From contig MCFG01000119.1 of NCBI GenBank assembly GCA_002104895.1, positions 62,001 through 126,000 of the forward strand: a stretch of DNA of 64,000 nt. Direction: 5' to 3'. The position numbers and the translations under genes were made by a program. Shown one piece after another: positions 38,600 to 64,000 of this stretch. The number at the start of each line of letters is the position of its first letter. Position 1 is the stretch's first letter. A model generated the notes under the pieces. That model made no database searches. It was not told the DNA's origin and worked only from the letters and a program-made list of their open reading frames with translations. Source of the DNA: Anaeromyces robustus (taxonomy: Eukaryota; Neocallimastigomycota; Neocallimastigomycetes; Neocallimastigales; Neocallimastigaceae).

Positions 38600-39929
38600 A
38601 TAAAAAACAAATGAAACAGAAATATATAATAAAAACAAATGAAACAGAAATATTTAATAAAAAATTTTAATTCTTTTTAGTTCTTTATTTTTCTCAATCT
38701 TTTTTTTTTTCCTAATTTGATACGAATATATATACTTTTAAATGATTTTTATATTAACTATTAATAATGTAAATATTACTTAAAAGTATACATTACATAT
38801 AAATTAAATGAATAATATAGATATTATTAAAATATACATTAATATACCAATATTATCATTCATATATATATTTTTAAATTTATATTTAAAATTTAAATGT
38901 TATTATATATATGAATAAAATATATAAAAATATATTAATTAAGTTAAAGAATTAATAATGTTTTTTAAAAATAATACAAAATTTAGAAATAATACCATTG
39001 ATTAGTGTTTTAAAATAAGATTATTTTAATATATATATATATATATATATATTAGAATAAATATAAAAAAAATTACATTAATTGATTTAAACAATCATTG
39101 AAATAATAAAAATAAGAATTTTAAATAATAAATATAATATAAAATATATCAGTATAAAAATTAACTTAAAAAATAGATTAAATAATTAATAAAATAAAAT
39201 ATAATAAAAAAAAAAAATAAAGAATATAGATGAATGTAAAACAAAACAAAAAAAAAAAAAAAAAAAGAAAATTGAAATATGAAAAATCATTTTAATAATT
39301 AAATGTTTAAGTTAATATATATATATATATATTTTTTTTTTTTTAAATTATTTTTAATATTAACGAGGAGGTTTGATTAGTTTGATTAGTTTTATATTTA
39401 CTATGTTATTATATGTAGTTTAATGTTTGAAGAGTTTTCTTTTTGCATTTATAGATTTATAATTTTTGGTTTAATTATTGAAAAAAGGTTAATTTCCTTT
39501 TTTATTATGAAATCTAGTTCAAATTAATATATAAAAAAATTGAATAAATTTTATTTTATTTTATTTTTTTTAAAAAAAGAAAAGTTTAAAATTTCATCTA
39601 AAAATTATAAAAATTTTATAAATATATTAAAATTGGCATATCCAAATAGTATTTAAGGTTTTTTGATTCAGTTAATATTAATAATTAATAAATGTTGTTA
39701 AAAATTTTTAATTTTTATATTAATTATTGATATTAACATCATTTATTAAGATATTTAGAGTTAAAAATTTTTAATTTTTTTTATTAAGATATTTAGATTA
39801 TATATATATATTTCAATATAAATAGTTATGGTTTAAGCAATATCAACAACAAAAATAAAAACAACAATAATAATACTATTATTTATTATTTATAAAATTA
39901 ATAATATATATATATAAAGAAAATTAAAA
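38600..39929. other. A/T-rich intergenic DNA
   Basis: A 31-bp direct repeat (AAACAAATGAAACAGAAATA) lies right after the dockerin gene at 38606-38665. Otherwise A/T tracts; no gene is seen. Confidence 0.5.
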
Positions 39930-40750
39930 ATGTCAAATGATGGTATGATGTATTAATTTAATATTATGAAATTATGATAGTATAGTATTAATAATAACAC
40001 TAATTATATACATTATGAATTTAGAATATATAAATCGATTAAAAAATCTTATAAAGGATAATAATGAGGAGATACTTGATGAGGGTTTTTATGAATGGAA
40101 AATTTATAATTGGAGTGATTTAAAAATATTTGAAGCTAGTCCAACATTTGATATGGGCGGTTATACGTGGTATAGTTCTATTTTTTTTTCTTTTTTCGAT
40201 CAGTAGCAATTATTAACTATTATTTGAGAGTAAAATAACAGCTTATATTAATTATAATATTTATAAATAAAAAAATTTATATTATTAAATAACGCACAAT
40301 TTATAGGAAGATAGCATTATTACTAAATGGATATAGTGATGGATATGAAAATTATGTATCAATTTATTTAGGAAATCATGATGTTGAAAAAGATGATTCT
40401 CTTAATGTTTATGCTGACTTTGTTTTTTCTATAAATAATTACAAAGATTATTCATGTTGTAAAATTGAAAGTAAATTTATCTTATTACATATTTATTTAT
40501 ATTTAATATTATAAATTATCTTTATATATACAGATATACAGACATATATATTTATTTATAATTATTTCTATTTTGAATTTTTATAGATACTACTAAAATT
40601 GAATGCTTTAATCAAAATAATAATGAACATCATTTTCCTAAATTTATTAAACAAAAGGATTTATTTGTTAAAAATAAAAAATCAAATAAATCAATTGTTG
40701 AAGATAATAAAGCCATAATTAATGTTTATCTACGTATATATAAAATGTAG
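39930..40750 (+). CDS. MATH-domain protein
   Basis: Four exons, 39930-39942, 40025-40169, 40307-40470 and 40587-40750, in phases 1, 2 and 1, give 161 residues ending in TAG. The chain is almost only a MATH (meprin and TRAF homology) fold: EWKIYNWSDL and SPTFDMGGYTW before intron 2, WKIALLLNGY...YVSIYLGNHD and VYADFVFSINNY after it, then HHFPKFIKQKDLF. The WK of the GGYTWKI motif is created by the splice, which strongly supports the model. MATH domains bind peptide substrates of ubiquitin enzymes such as USP7 or form adaptors. Here no BTB, RING or protease part follows. An alternative start at ATG 40016 would avoid exon 1 and also read into the domain. Confidence 0.85.
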
Positions 40751-41746
40751 AAAATTAAATAATTTATATATTATATCTTTTTTAGATAATAAAAATAAAT
40801 ATATATGATATATTTTTATTTTTATTATTATATCTTTATCGAATAATTTATAAAAAGGATATTTTATTGTCAATGATTAAATGATAAAAAGAATTTAATT
40901 ATTTGTATTAATAATAACAACTAATTTATCTTAATTATTATTAAGTATTTTCTATAATATAATTATATCATATAAAAAATTCATAATTAATATTACATAT
41001 TAATATATATATTATATTTTAGGAAATTATTTTTGTTTTTATATTTTTAAAAAAATGAAAATAATTTACAAATTTTTTAAAAAACCTTTTAAATTAAAGT
41101 TATATTTAATTGATAATATTTAAAAAAAAATCTTTATGATATATAACACAAATACATACTACATACACTATATATATAAAAATTAAAATAAATAATAAAA
41201 ATAATAAACAATTTTTAAAAGAATAAGTATATTTAAATGTTTTACGATTTCTTTTTTAGTTTTATTTATATTTTAAAATTATGATTAATAGGTTATTATA
41301 TATAGTATTAGTTAATTTATATAGTATTAATATTAATTAATTTTTTTTTTATTTTTGGTATTTGTTTGTTGTCAATACGCTTTTTGTTATTTGTTTGTCG
41401 TTTATACGCTTAATATTTTTTTTTTGTTTTGTTAATTTGTTAACATATTATTTTCTTGTTTTTATAATATTTATAATTATATATAATATTATTTTTATTT
41501 TATTATTTTTTAAGTCAATAATAAAATAATTAAAAAATATATATTAAATACTTTTTTCTTTTACATAGAAATAAAAGTATTTTTTTTTTTTTTTATAATA
41601 GATTTAAAATTATTTATTTGATATACTATTTATATTTTAGTTTTTTAATTAAATAAAATAAAAATATGATAAAGTAAAGAATATTATATATATATAAAAT
41701 ATAATATAAAAAAATATATAAAAAAAATATATATTTTGAAGAAAAA
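40751..41746. other. A/T-rich intergenic DNA
   Basis: No gene is seen. An imperfect direct repeat TTTGTTTGTTGTCAATACGC / TTTGTTTGTCGTTTATACGC lies at about 41358-41410, between two convergent genes. Confidence 0.45.
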
Positions 41747-42628
41747 TTATGCCATTTCTTTATATTTGCTTTGATCTTTTTCTTGTTTTTTAGATTTAGC
41801 AAATTTATATATAGCAAAGATTATAAATAAAATAAAGATAACTATCACAATTAAACCCATATATATTGGATTAGTTTCGTCAACATCACAAGTACTTTTT
41901 TTACAAAAATGTGAAAAACATTCTTCATTAGTATTACATGTCATTTGATTATTTTTTGCGCAAAATATATTTTCAATATTATCAACATTATTTGCACATC
42001 GATATATTGTTTTATTTCTAATACAGGTACCATATTCACATTTTCCAGAATAACAATCAGTATTTTCAGTACATCTTTCTGTATAACAATAAGCAAAAAG
42101 TTTTGTAAACATATTTTTACCAATATTATTAATATCACAAGTTTTTAAAATTGGTCTGTATGACTTATCTTCAAAACTATCAACTACATCTTCAATATCA
42201 GGATTCCACATAGTAGTATTTAATGATAAGCATGGTTCATTATCAGCTTCTGGGCATAAAAAATCAAATATACAAGAATTTAAATGGGTATCACAATAAG
42301 AATTGAAAGGACAATCATTATCATTTGTACATGTTACTCTAATTTATTATTATTAATAAATTAATAAATAAATTAAATTATATTTAATAATAATAATAAT
42401 AAAATATTATTAATAATATATTTTTTTTATAATTTAATATTTTAATGAATTATACGAATACATTATTTTTAATTTTTATATATATATAAATTAAAAGTAT
42501 ATTTACTTTTGTTTTATATTCAAAAGATTTGGTCTTGTATAATTTGATAATATTGAAATTTCTTGACAAAATATTTTACAAATAATGAATGTAAATGTAA
42601 TTAATTGGTATAATGAATTATTTCTCAT
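41747..42628 (-). CDS. Cysteine-rich type I membrane protein
   Basis: Two exons, 42507-42628 and 41747-42338, joined in phase 2, give 237 residues. Exon 1 carries the signal peptide (MRNNSLYQLITFTFIICKIF). The ectodomain has at least three short Cys motifs of one type, CTNDNDCPFNSYC, CTENTDCYSGKCEYGTC and CNTNEECFSHFCKKSTC, spaced by less conserved stretches. A membrane span (YMGLIVIVIFILFIIFAI, about 200-217) is followed by a 20-residue Lys-rich cytoplasmic tail. Without exon 1 the protein would lack a signal peptide, and the Cys spacing continues cleanly across the splice, so I favour the two-exon model. Similar repeated CxxxxxC surface proteins occur in early-diverging fungi. Ligand and role are unknown. 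Confidence 0.82.
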
Positions 42629-43296
42629 TTTTATAAAAATAATTATTAAGATAGTAATAATTGAATAATTTTATTTATTAATTTTTGCTTATTATATAAT
42701 AATTGACTAAAAAATTATATATATATATATATAATTTATATTTTAAATTATTATATTTTTATTTTATTAATTTAATTTTTAGTTTTAGTTTTAGTTTTAG
42801 TTTTATTTTATTTTTTTTTTTTTTCAAAGAAGTAAAACTTTCTAAAAACTTTGTTTCTTCTTTTATACTACAATTTTTTATTAAATTTTATTATAATTAT
42901 TAAAGTTTTAACGGTTTTAAATAATTTCTTCTTTAATTATAATACTTTTTTTGGTAATTTTCAAAAATAAATCTTCTTGATTAGTAATTTATAAATTTTT
43001 TAAAATTTAAAATATAAATAAATGATTAAATAAATATAAAATAAATAAATAAATAATTATATGTAAATGAATAATTATATTATTAAGTTAAAAAAAAAAA
43101 TAATAAAAAAAGATTAATAAAATTTTTTTATTTAAAAATATATTATATTATATATTATTAATATATTAATAATATATAATATTACAATATAAATTTTTAA
43201 CTTTAATACAAAAAGAAAAAAATTTTTTTTGTGTAAAAAATAAATAAATATTAATATAATACACCCTAATTTTTTACACCACCCTAAAATTTTTTA

Positions 43297-43352
<56 letters not shown>

Positions 43353-43985
43353 ATAATTATTATTATTAATAGAATTTAATTAGTAATTCTAATTCTTCCA
43401 TATTTAGAATTATATTTATTAGGAAAAAAAATACTTGATTAAAATTAATTTTGAAAATAACCATAAACATATAAAATTTTTTTAGAAATGTTATGTTATA
43501 ATATAAAATATAAAAAGTTTTTATATTTTTATTATTAAATTATTATTATTATATTACTCCTTTTTTTAATTTTTTTTATTTTTATTTTTATTTTATATTA
43601 TTTTTTCCTTTTTTATATAAAATATATATAAAAGAAAAGATCAAATTAATTAAAATGAAAAATGTAAATAAAAGTTAAAAAAAAAAAAAAAAAAGAAAAG
43701 AAAAAAAAATTCCAAAATAAAAAAAAAATATTATATTATACTATATTATATATTCAAATATATTATATATAATATAATATTATACGGTATTATACACTTT
43801 TATTAGCTATTTAAATAGAATAAGAATTTAATAAATAAATATATAAATTATAATAAAAAATATAAAAAAAAAAAAAGGAAAAAAAGTTAAATAGATATAA
43901 TATTATATATGAAAAATGTATTATACATCATTTCTTTGCTATTTTTCTGTATATATATATAATTATTATATATATAAAAGATAAA
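42629..43985. other. A/T-rich intergenic DNA
   Basis: Contains (ATT)n at 43300-43350 and A/T tracts. I see no gene on either strand. Confidence 0.5.
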
Positions 43986-46900
43986 TTATGATTCGTCATC
44001 ATGTAAAATACTACTATCAGCCCAATTTTCATTGACAGTATGTCGTTTAAAATGTGAACCTTTGAAGATTTCTATTTTTTTGATTAATAATTAGAATAAA
44101 ATATTATATAAAAATAATAATTTAAGTTAATTTTTAAATTTATTTTATTTTTTTTTTATTATTAAAAAATAAAAAGTATATATTATATAATATATACCAT
44201 CTAAATGACAAGGTCTATAACCACCAAAGATATCATCCGGATTTATATCTTTTTGTCTTTCTAATTCCTTTAATAAGTTTGGCGTTTTAGCCCATGTAGC
44301 AATTAAAGATGATCTTGAATCTTCTTCATCTGAATAACTATTATATAAAAATAAAAAAAAAAAAAAAAAAAAAAATTAATATAAAAATAATTTTTTTTTT
44401 TTAACATATATATATAGATTTAAAATTATCTTTAATTTATTTTATAGGTAATATTAATAAATATAATAAAATTATTATATATATATAAAACTTACTCGCT
44501 AGGAATATCAGGAAATTCTCCATCTTGAAGAATAGTTCCTTTATATGGTGTTGAACTAGATCTTGATGAGGATATTGAAGTTATTGATGTTTTATTTTTC
44601 TTAGAAGATTCATCAAAGTTATTTAAACCTAAGATAATAGGTTTTGAAGGTGGAGGTTGATTGTTAAGTCCTGAAAGAATATTTCCAATAGAAACATTAG
44701 CAGAAGAAGTAGCAGACGATGATGATATAGAGATAGGATTATTATTTGAATTTGAATTTGAATTTGAATTACGATTAGAATTAGAAGATGATAAAGTAGA
44801 TTTTGATTTTTCTGTTATTGTTGTTGTTGATTTAGGTTTTGGTATTGATGATTTTTTTATATTTGAAGGCAAAATAGAAGTTAATGAAGATTTTTTAGAA
44901 CCTACTTGAGATAAGTTAGATACTGACTTTTTAATAGAATTACGACTATTACTATTTTTTTGTTTAAGTAATGCATTAGTATCAAGAACTGATGATGTAT
45001 TTTTATATTTATCAAGAACAGAAGAATGTAATGAAGTTTTATAAAGATTTGAATTATTATATAAAATATTCTTTTTTACAACTTCCTTATTTTTTAATGC
45101 TTTTTTCCTTTCATTAACTTGCTTTATTTTTTCATTTCTTTTTTTAATCAATACTTCCATTTCTAATTGCTTTTGTTGTGTATATTTTTCTGATTTTAAT
45201 TTTCTTTCTTCTTCTTTTTGTTTCATATTTGCTATTTTTTCTTCTTCTTCTTTTTTCTTTTTTTGTAAATATAACATATGTCTTTCAGCATTCATTTTTA
45301 TCTTCTGTTTCTTTTCCTTTGTTAATAATTCTTCATGTTTTTTAATTAATTTTGCTGATTCTAGAGATTTTATTTTACTTTTTGCCTTTTTTAAATTATT
45401 ATTATTATTATTACTATTATTATTACTATTATTTTTGAGTTTCAAATTTTTTGGTATCAATGATGGTTGTTCCCTATTTGAAGTTAAATTTATATCATAA
45501 ATACTATTATTCCAAGAATTTCTCATCATAGAAGTTGACTCTTTTTCAATATAATTTTTTTTATGATTATTATTTTCTGTTAAATCTGATGTACTTTTCT
45601 TTAATAAATTAAATTCTTTACCTTTATTATTATTATTTATATTATCAATATTTATTGGAAATCCTTTACTTTTTAGTGCTAATGGGGAATCTGATGGACT
45701 TTGTACAGCTGTTAAGAATGACATTGTATTATCATCTTTAAAATCAATATTTAAATCATCAAAATTCGAATTAAATAGATTTACTTTACTCGTTTTTGAT
45801 GGAATACTTGATGGAATTGGTTTCATGTTTAAAGTTTTATCAACCATTCTTTCACTTTTAAAATTAGTTGATTTAGATTTTGATTTGGCTGCAAAGGCTG
45901 ATAATTCTGGATCCCGTTCAGGGGAATAATATAATTTAATTGATGGTGATAAAGAAACACCACTATTAGTATTAGCATTAGTATTTGTATTTGTATTAGT
46001 ATTTTTCTTTTCCTTATTATCAGATGATATACTTCTGGAAAAAGCATAATGCAAACCTTTTGTTGTAGAATCCCATATTGCTTTAAATCTTTCACTTACT
46101 GATTTTTTTGAACTCTCATTTGCATTATTTAACTTTTTTTTATCTGGTGTTGTGGTTATTCTTGATTTTTTTTCATGGGAAAAGGGGGTAAATGGTGAAG
46201 TTAACACGCTAAAAGTAGAAAAATTAGTAGATTGTTTTTCAGTTTTATCATTTTTTTCCGTATTATCCTTGTTGGATATTTGAGAATCAATTTCATTCAA
46301 TTTTTTATTAAAAATATCACTTACACTTTTACTCTTTACTGGGGTTAATGCATTAGATAATTCTTCTGTTTTATCATAATCTTTTAATTCATCTAATTTC
46401 TTATTTAAATTTTCACTTATACTTTTACTTTTAATTGGGGTATTGAATGATTTAAGAATATCTCCTACTTTACTTAATTCTTTTAATTCATTCAATTCTT
46501 TATGAGAATTATTATTTTTATTTCTTATGGGACTATAAGATTTATAAAGCATCTCAACTTCATCAATTAATGTTGATACTTTTTTTTCCTGTTTATTTAA
46601 ATTTTCTATTTTATTCATTTCCAAATCATTGTCGTTATTATTTTCGTTTTCATTATTTAAATTTGATACATCTATTATATTATTATTTAAAGATGAAGTT
46701 AAAGTATCATCTTCTAAGTTAAGTAATGGTGGTGATGATAATTTGGTAGTTTCAATATTATTTTTAACTGTAGTACTGGAATCAATGGTATCATTTATTG
46801 ATAAAAGTGTGCTTTTCTTTTTACGTGCTGCATAATTACTTAGTGATCTTTTAAAATCTGTAATTACATCTGGTGAAGATGGTTCTGTTAAACGTTCAGT

Positions 46901-47847
46901 TTTATCATTTAATTTTTTGAATATATTCTTATTTTCAATTTTATTAATAATTAAATTACGATTTTCTACTTTATCTTTTAAGTCTTTCAAATTTGACAAA
47001 TTTTTTGTTATATCACTTTTTAGCAAATTTTCTTTATTAAAATTATGATTTTCAATTTTTTCTTTAAAATCTTGAAAACTTGACAATGAGAGTTTTGATT
47101 TATCATTATTACTTTCATTTTTATTATCCAAAATTATTGTTTTTTCGATATCTGTAATATTCTTTGTAAAATCTAATAAAGATGGAGGTCGTTCTTCAAA
47201 TATTTCATCATTTATATCATCTTTTAATTGTGAATTATTATTATCTTTAGTATCTTCATTATGTATTAAATTATTATTTATATCAAATTTATTTGTTGAT
47301 TGTGAATTAAGCGATAATGCTTTTAAATTATTTGAAATTGTTAAATCTATTGGTTCAATATTTTCCGTTATTTGCTATAATATTATTTATTATTATTTTT
47401 AATTAATAAAAAAAATAAAAAAAAATAAAGATAAAATAATAATATTAATTTAATACTGAAAAATATTTTAATTATAAAATATGTAAAATAAAAAATAATA
47501 AAAATAATATAGAAATTGAAATAATCATAAAATTTTAAAATCTTATAATTCTATCTTACCTTATGAATAATATTAAACTCTGTACTATTTAATAAATTAT
47601 CTATTACACTATACATATGAAAATAATAATATATATACTTATTAAAAAAATTCGTTTATAATTCCTTTAATATTATTTATAAAAAGAATAAACTTACAAA
47701 TGTTTACCTTTTTTGTGTATTAAGCCAATCTAATTGATTATCCACACTTTTATTAAAATCTACTATATAACCATTTTGAATATTTTCAAATAATATAATT
47801 TTTTTGCTTAAAAAATATGGTAATTGAATTGTTTCTGTATCGTTCAT
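43986..47847 (-). CDS. INCENP: INCENP/Sli15 homologue, chromosomal passenger complex
   Basis: Five exons, 47708-47847, 47560-47608, 44496-47374, 44198-44337 and 43986-44071, give 1,097 residues. The last two exons encode the Aurora-binding IN-box: ATWAKTPNLLKELERQKDIN, DDIFGGYRPCHL, then EIFKGSHFKRHTVNENWADS. It sits at the extreme C-terminus, as in INCENP. Residues about 734-831 form a highly charged single-helix or coiled-coil region (EEEEKIANMKQKEEERKLKS). The rest is Ser/Asn/Lys-rich and probably disordered, with SP sites. The N-terminus (LPYFLSKKIILFENI...QLDWLNTQK) is where INCENP binds survivin and borealin. In known systems INCENP activates Aurora B at centromeres and the midzone. Reading exon 3 alone would end at a false stop and miss the IN-box. 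Confidence 0.88.
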
Positions 47848-49700
<1,853 letters not shown>

Positions 49701-50831
49701 ATGATGGGTAATTTCATTTATTGTCTTTTTATTTATATATAATTTGTTGTATTCTATTTTTTTTTAAATAACTAAATTTATTATCTTTAAAATTTTTTAA
49801 TTTTTAATGTTACATAAGTTCAAAGTGACCGAGAGTAAGTTAATATGAAATATTTTTTAAATTTTATTTTATAAGAATAATTTTATTTACTTTTTTTCTT
49901 CTTTTTTCTTTTTTAAGAAATCTTACACCATACTATAAGATTAATTTTGAAAAAAAAATTACATTACTTAAAGAATCAATAAAACTGAGAAAAAGACATG
50001 GCACTACAGATATTCATTTACGAAGAAAAAATTTATTCGAGGATGCTTATAATTATTTTAAAAATAAAACTCCATATGATTTAAAAGGAACTTTAAAAAT
50101 TCATTATATCGGTGAGAAAGGTGTAGATGCTGGGGGTTTAACAAAGTAATAATAATAATATATATTTTTTTTTCTAAAAAAAAAATTAAAAAATTTTACT
50201 AAATATAATTATATTAAAAATAATTTGTTTTAAATTACAAAAGAGATTTTTCTTTCAAATATCAAAAGAATTGATTAATCCAAAATATTCATTATTTAAA
50301 TATACAAATGAAGAATCATATTTATTAATAATAGATCCACTCTCAAAATTAATTAATCCTCGAGACTATATAGAATATTTTAAATTTATTGGTCGTATTA
50401 TGGGAATGGCAATTTTTCACAATCAATATTTAGTAGCTTCATTTACAGTTCCTATATATAAAGTTTTGCTTGATAAAAAATTGAATTTACTTGACTTAAG
50501 AAGTATTGATCCTCGGTTATATTCTAATTTGAAATGGATATTGTATTTTATATATATATATTTATATTTATATTACATATATTACGCTTTTTAAATTAAA
50601 CTGTATTTTAAAATAATTAAATATATAATTATTTTATTAACTTTTAAATATTTTATAAGAAATCATAATATTACAGAAAAAGATGGATATACATTTACTA
50701 GAGATATTAAATTATTAAATATGATAAGAACAATCGAATTGAAACCTAATGGTGCTAACATATATGTTACTAATTCTAATAAGAAAGAATATATTGAGTA
50801 ATATATATATATATAATTATGCATTTTAATG

Positions 50832-50866
<35 letters not shown>

Positions 50867-51893
50867 AAATATATCTTAATATTTTAGTAATTTATGTTTT
50901 ATATATTAATATAATAAATTAGACTTATGACTGAGAATATTATTAATTATGGAATTAGTGAACAATTGAATGCTTTAAAAGCAGGTTTTAATGAAATTAT
51001 ACCAAACTTTTTACTTTCAAATTTTGACGAATATGATTTAGATGTAAATATTTGAAAATTTTGCTAATTAAAATCTTAAGAATCTATTAATAACAAACTT
51101 TTCATAACAATAATTTATTATTATTTCTAATTTTTTTATAAAACTTTTCGTAATAATAATATTATTATTTCTAATTTTTTTTATAAATATATACTATATA
51201 TATATATCAATTAAAGTTATTAATTAGTGGATTAAGAATTATTGATATAGAGGACTGGCAAAATAATACTGAATATGAAGGATATAACAGAAATGATTAT
51301 ACAATTATATTATTTTGGAAGGTAATTCTATTTTGAAACTTTTTTTTTACATTCATTTATATAAGTATCTTTATATAATATAATTTACTTAATATTAATT
51401 AAAACTATTCAATTATTTTTTGTATGAATTATTATTATTTAAATTTTATATATATATATATATCAATGTATTTTTTTTAATTTTATGTATGTAATGAAAA
51501 AAGTGTGTTTATAATTTTGATAATAATATGCGTTCAAAATTACTTCAATTTGTTACAGGTAATTCCCAGGTTCCAGTAACAGGTTTTAAAGATCTTCAAG
51601 GTAGCGATGGTATAAGACATTTTAAAATTAAGAAATTTGGATATGAAAACCAATTACCAGTAACTCATACATGGTAAATTTTTAATCCAGTTTTATATTG
51701 TTGTTTTATTTTAATATTTATGTTAATTTTAAAGTTATTTATAATAATAAAAAAAATTTTTAAAACAATTCTATGTATTATAAATTATAGTTTTAATTCT
51801 ATCGATTTACCTCCATATTCAACTTATCACCAATTAAAACAAAAATTAACTTTAGCTATCAATGAAGGATCTGAATTATTTGAATTAAGCTAA
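49701..51893 (+). CDS. HECT-domain E3 ubiquitin ligase lacking substrate-binding domains
   Basis: Nine exons, 49701-49707, 49819-49834, 49918-50145, 50246-50542, 50660-50797, 50923-51043, 51217-51321, 51504-51673 and 51791-51893, give 394 residues. Nearly all is HECT domain: LFEDAYNYF, GEKGVDAGGLTKFFF, GRIMGMAIFHN, the E2-side N-lobe, IELKPNGANIYVTNSNKKEY, LISGLRIIDIEDWQNNTEY, KLLQFVTGNSQVPVTGFKDL, then QLPVTHTCFNSIDLPPY. The catalytic Cys (THTCFN) is split across the last intron, TG|T. No WW, C2 or armadillo part precedes it. The first two exons are tiny and least certain, so an upstream N-terminal region may have been missed. The 3' end from 51625 is the part copied to 24374-24642. Confidence 0.87.
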
Positions 51894-52163
51894 AATCATT
51901 TATATAAATATTTTTATTAAAAACATTGACTACCATAATAAAAAATATATAAATGAATTTTTTCTTTTTTTTTTTTAAATATAAAGAAAAAACAACATTT
52001 AAAATATGGTATATAAATATATAAATTTGAATATTTAAATAAATATTATGTATATAATTAAATTAATTAAATTAAATATATATATAGTTATACATTTAAT
52101 TATTTAAAAAAAAAAAAAGAAAAAAATGAAATTTTTTGTTATATCACTTTATAAAAGTTTAAA

Positions 52164-52204
<41 letters not shown>

Positions 52205-52636
52205 AAAATAAAATAAAATAAATTAGTTTTATAAGTATAACATACAAAATAGGTTTATATAAATATAATAACACACAAAAAAGTTTTATATACAAAAAAT
52301 AGAAATTTAATAATTATAATATTAATATTTATTGATATATATATTTAATAAGTAATTAAATTTTAATGAATACAAATTATAATAGATAATTGAATATGTA
52401 AAATATATTTATAAATATAAAAATATTAAATACAAATACAAATATATTCATAAAATAAAATATAGTAACAATAAAAAAAAAAAAAAAAGAATATAAAAAA
52501 ATAAATAATAAATAAATAAAAGTAAAAAAAAATTTTTTCCTTGTTATTACAGTTATTATAATAAAAAGTTTCTATATTCTTTTTTTTTTTTTTCTTTTTT
52601 CTTTTTTTTTGTTTAATTTAAAGGAAAGTTTGGAAT

Positions 52637-63711
<11,075 letters not shown>

Positions 63712-64000
63712 TATTGATCTTTTATTTTTATTTATTCTAAAAGAAAAAAAAATAAGTTAAAATATATTTAAGGAAGAAAATTAAAATTATAAAAAAAAAA
63801 TTTATACATTATATATTCTATATAAAAATTTGAAATATTTATAATTCCTTTATTATATTTTAAAAAAATTAAAAAAAATTATGTATGTAAAAAGAAAATA
63901 TATTTATCATTATTATACCTACTCTAGAAATATTAAAAAAATAATAATATAAGATTATTAACTATTTTAATTATAAAATTATAAATAATTTCAAAAAAAA
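63712..64000. other. Upstream region of the LRR-CBM18 gene
   Basis: A/T-rich. A TTTTCTTTTAG string (minus strand, near 63737-63748) may be the acceptor of a 5'-leader intron. No other feature is seen. Confidence 0.4.

Noticed and set aside
45829-46095. Small frame antisense or out of phase to INCENP
   Set aside because: It lies fully inside the INCENP exon and has no signal, domain or splice support.

Overview
Organism and character. The window is about 15-20% G+C. Its genes are broken by many short GT-AG introns and separated by long A/T tracts and microsatellites. It encodes tandem fungal (CBM10-type) dockerins, hevein-type chitin-binding modules (CBM18), a MATH protein, a HECT ligase and an INCENP-like protein. 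Tandem CBM10-type dockerins on a secreted protein are a hallmark of anaerobic gut fungi (Neocallimastigomycota), so this is most likely nuclear DNA of such a fungus. The genus cannot be fixed from the sequence alone.

Layout. 1-4.1 kb: gene-free, with fold-back and dispersed repeats. 4.6-5.1 kb: a small secreted Cys-rich protein. 7.4-8.5 kb: decayed coding DNA. 11.0-12.3 kb: a condensation/acyltransferase-like pseudogene with two in-frame TAA codons. 13.59-24.64 kb: an inverted, decayed copy of the 51.62-62.57 kb segment. 25.5-29.3 kb: an intronless gene for about 26 ankyrin repeats, Asn-rich linkers and a C-terminal YoeB/Txe-type mRNA interferase domain. 30.2-31.5 kb: a minisatellite. 34.0-34.5 kb: a small secreted protein. 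36.1-36.6 kb: a broken stalk-protein gene. 38.0-38.6 kb: a secreted double-dockerin protein. 39.9-40.8 kb: a MATH-domain protein. 41.7-42.6 kb: a Cys-rich type I membrane protein. 44.0-47.8 kb: INCENP/Sli15 homologue. 49.7-51.9 kb: HECT-only ubiquitin ligase. 52.6-63.7 kb: a 40-exon secreted LRR-CBM18 protein.

Main points. (1) The ankyrin-YoeB fusion keeps the residues known to be catalytic in bacterial YoeB, and no antitoxin gene is visible nearby. Repeat array plus ribonuclease recalls RNase L in outline only. (2) The LRR-CBM18 gene is built from phase-2 exons that each encode one leucine-rich repeat, arranged as three LRR-cap-CBM18 modules. (3) An 11-kb piece holding the 3' end of the HECT gene and exons 6-40 of the LRR gene was copied in inverted orientation 27 kb away. 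The copy is cut at both ends, one junction carries a fold-back hairpin, and the copy has a frameshift, a lost splice donor and a lost splice acceptor. The right-hand genes are therefore the functional source.

Functional picture. The secreted proteins (LRR-CBM18, double dockerin, two small Cys-rich proteins, Cys-rich membrane protein) point to cell-surface and fibre-degrading biology. INCENP, HECT and MATH are intracellular eukaryotic functions. The interferase fusion and the condensation-domain relic are the best candidates for bacterial ancestry. All splice models were read by eye from GT-AG sites, frame continuity and domain continuity, and have no transcript support here.
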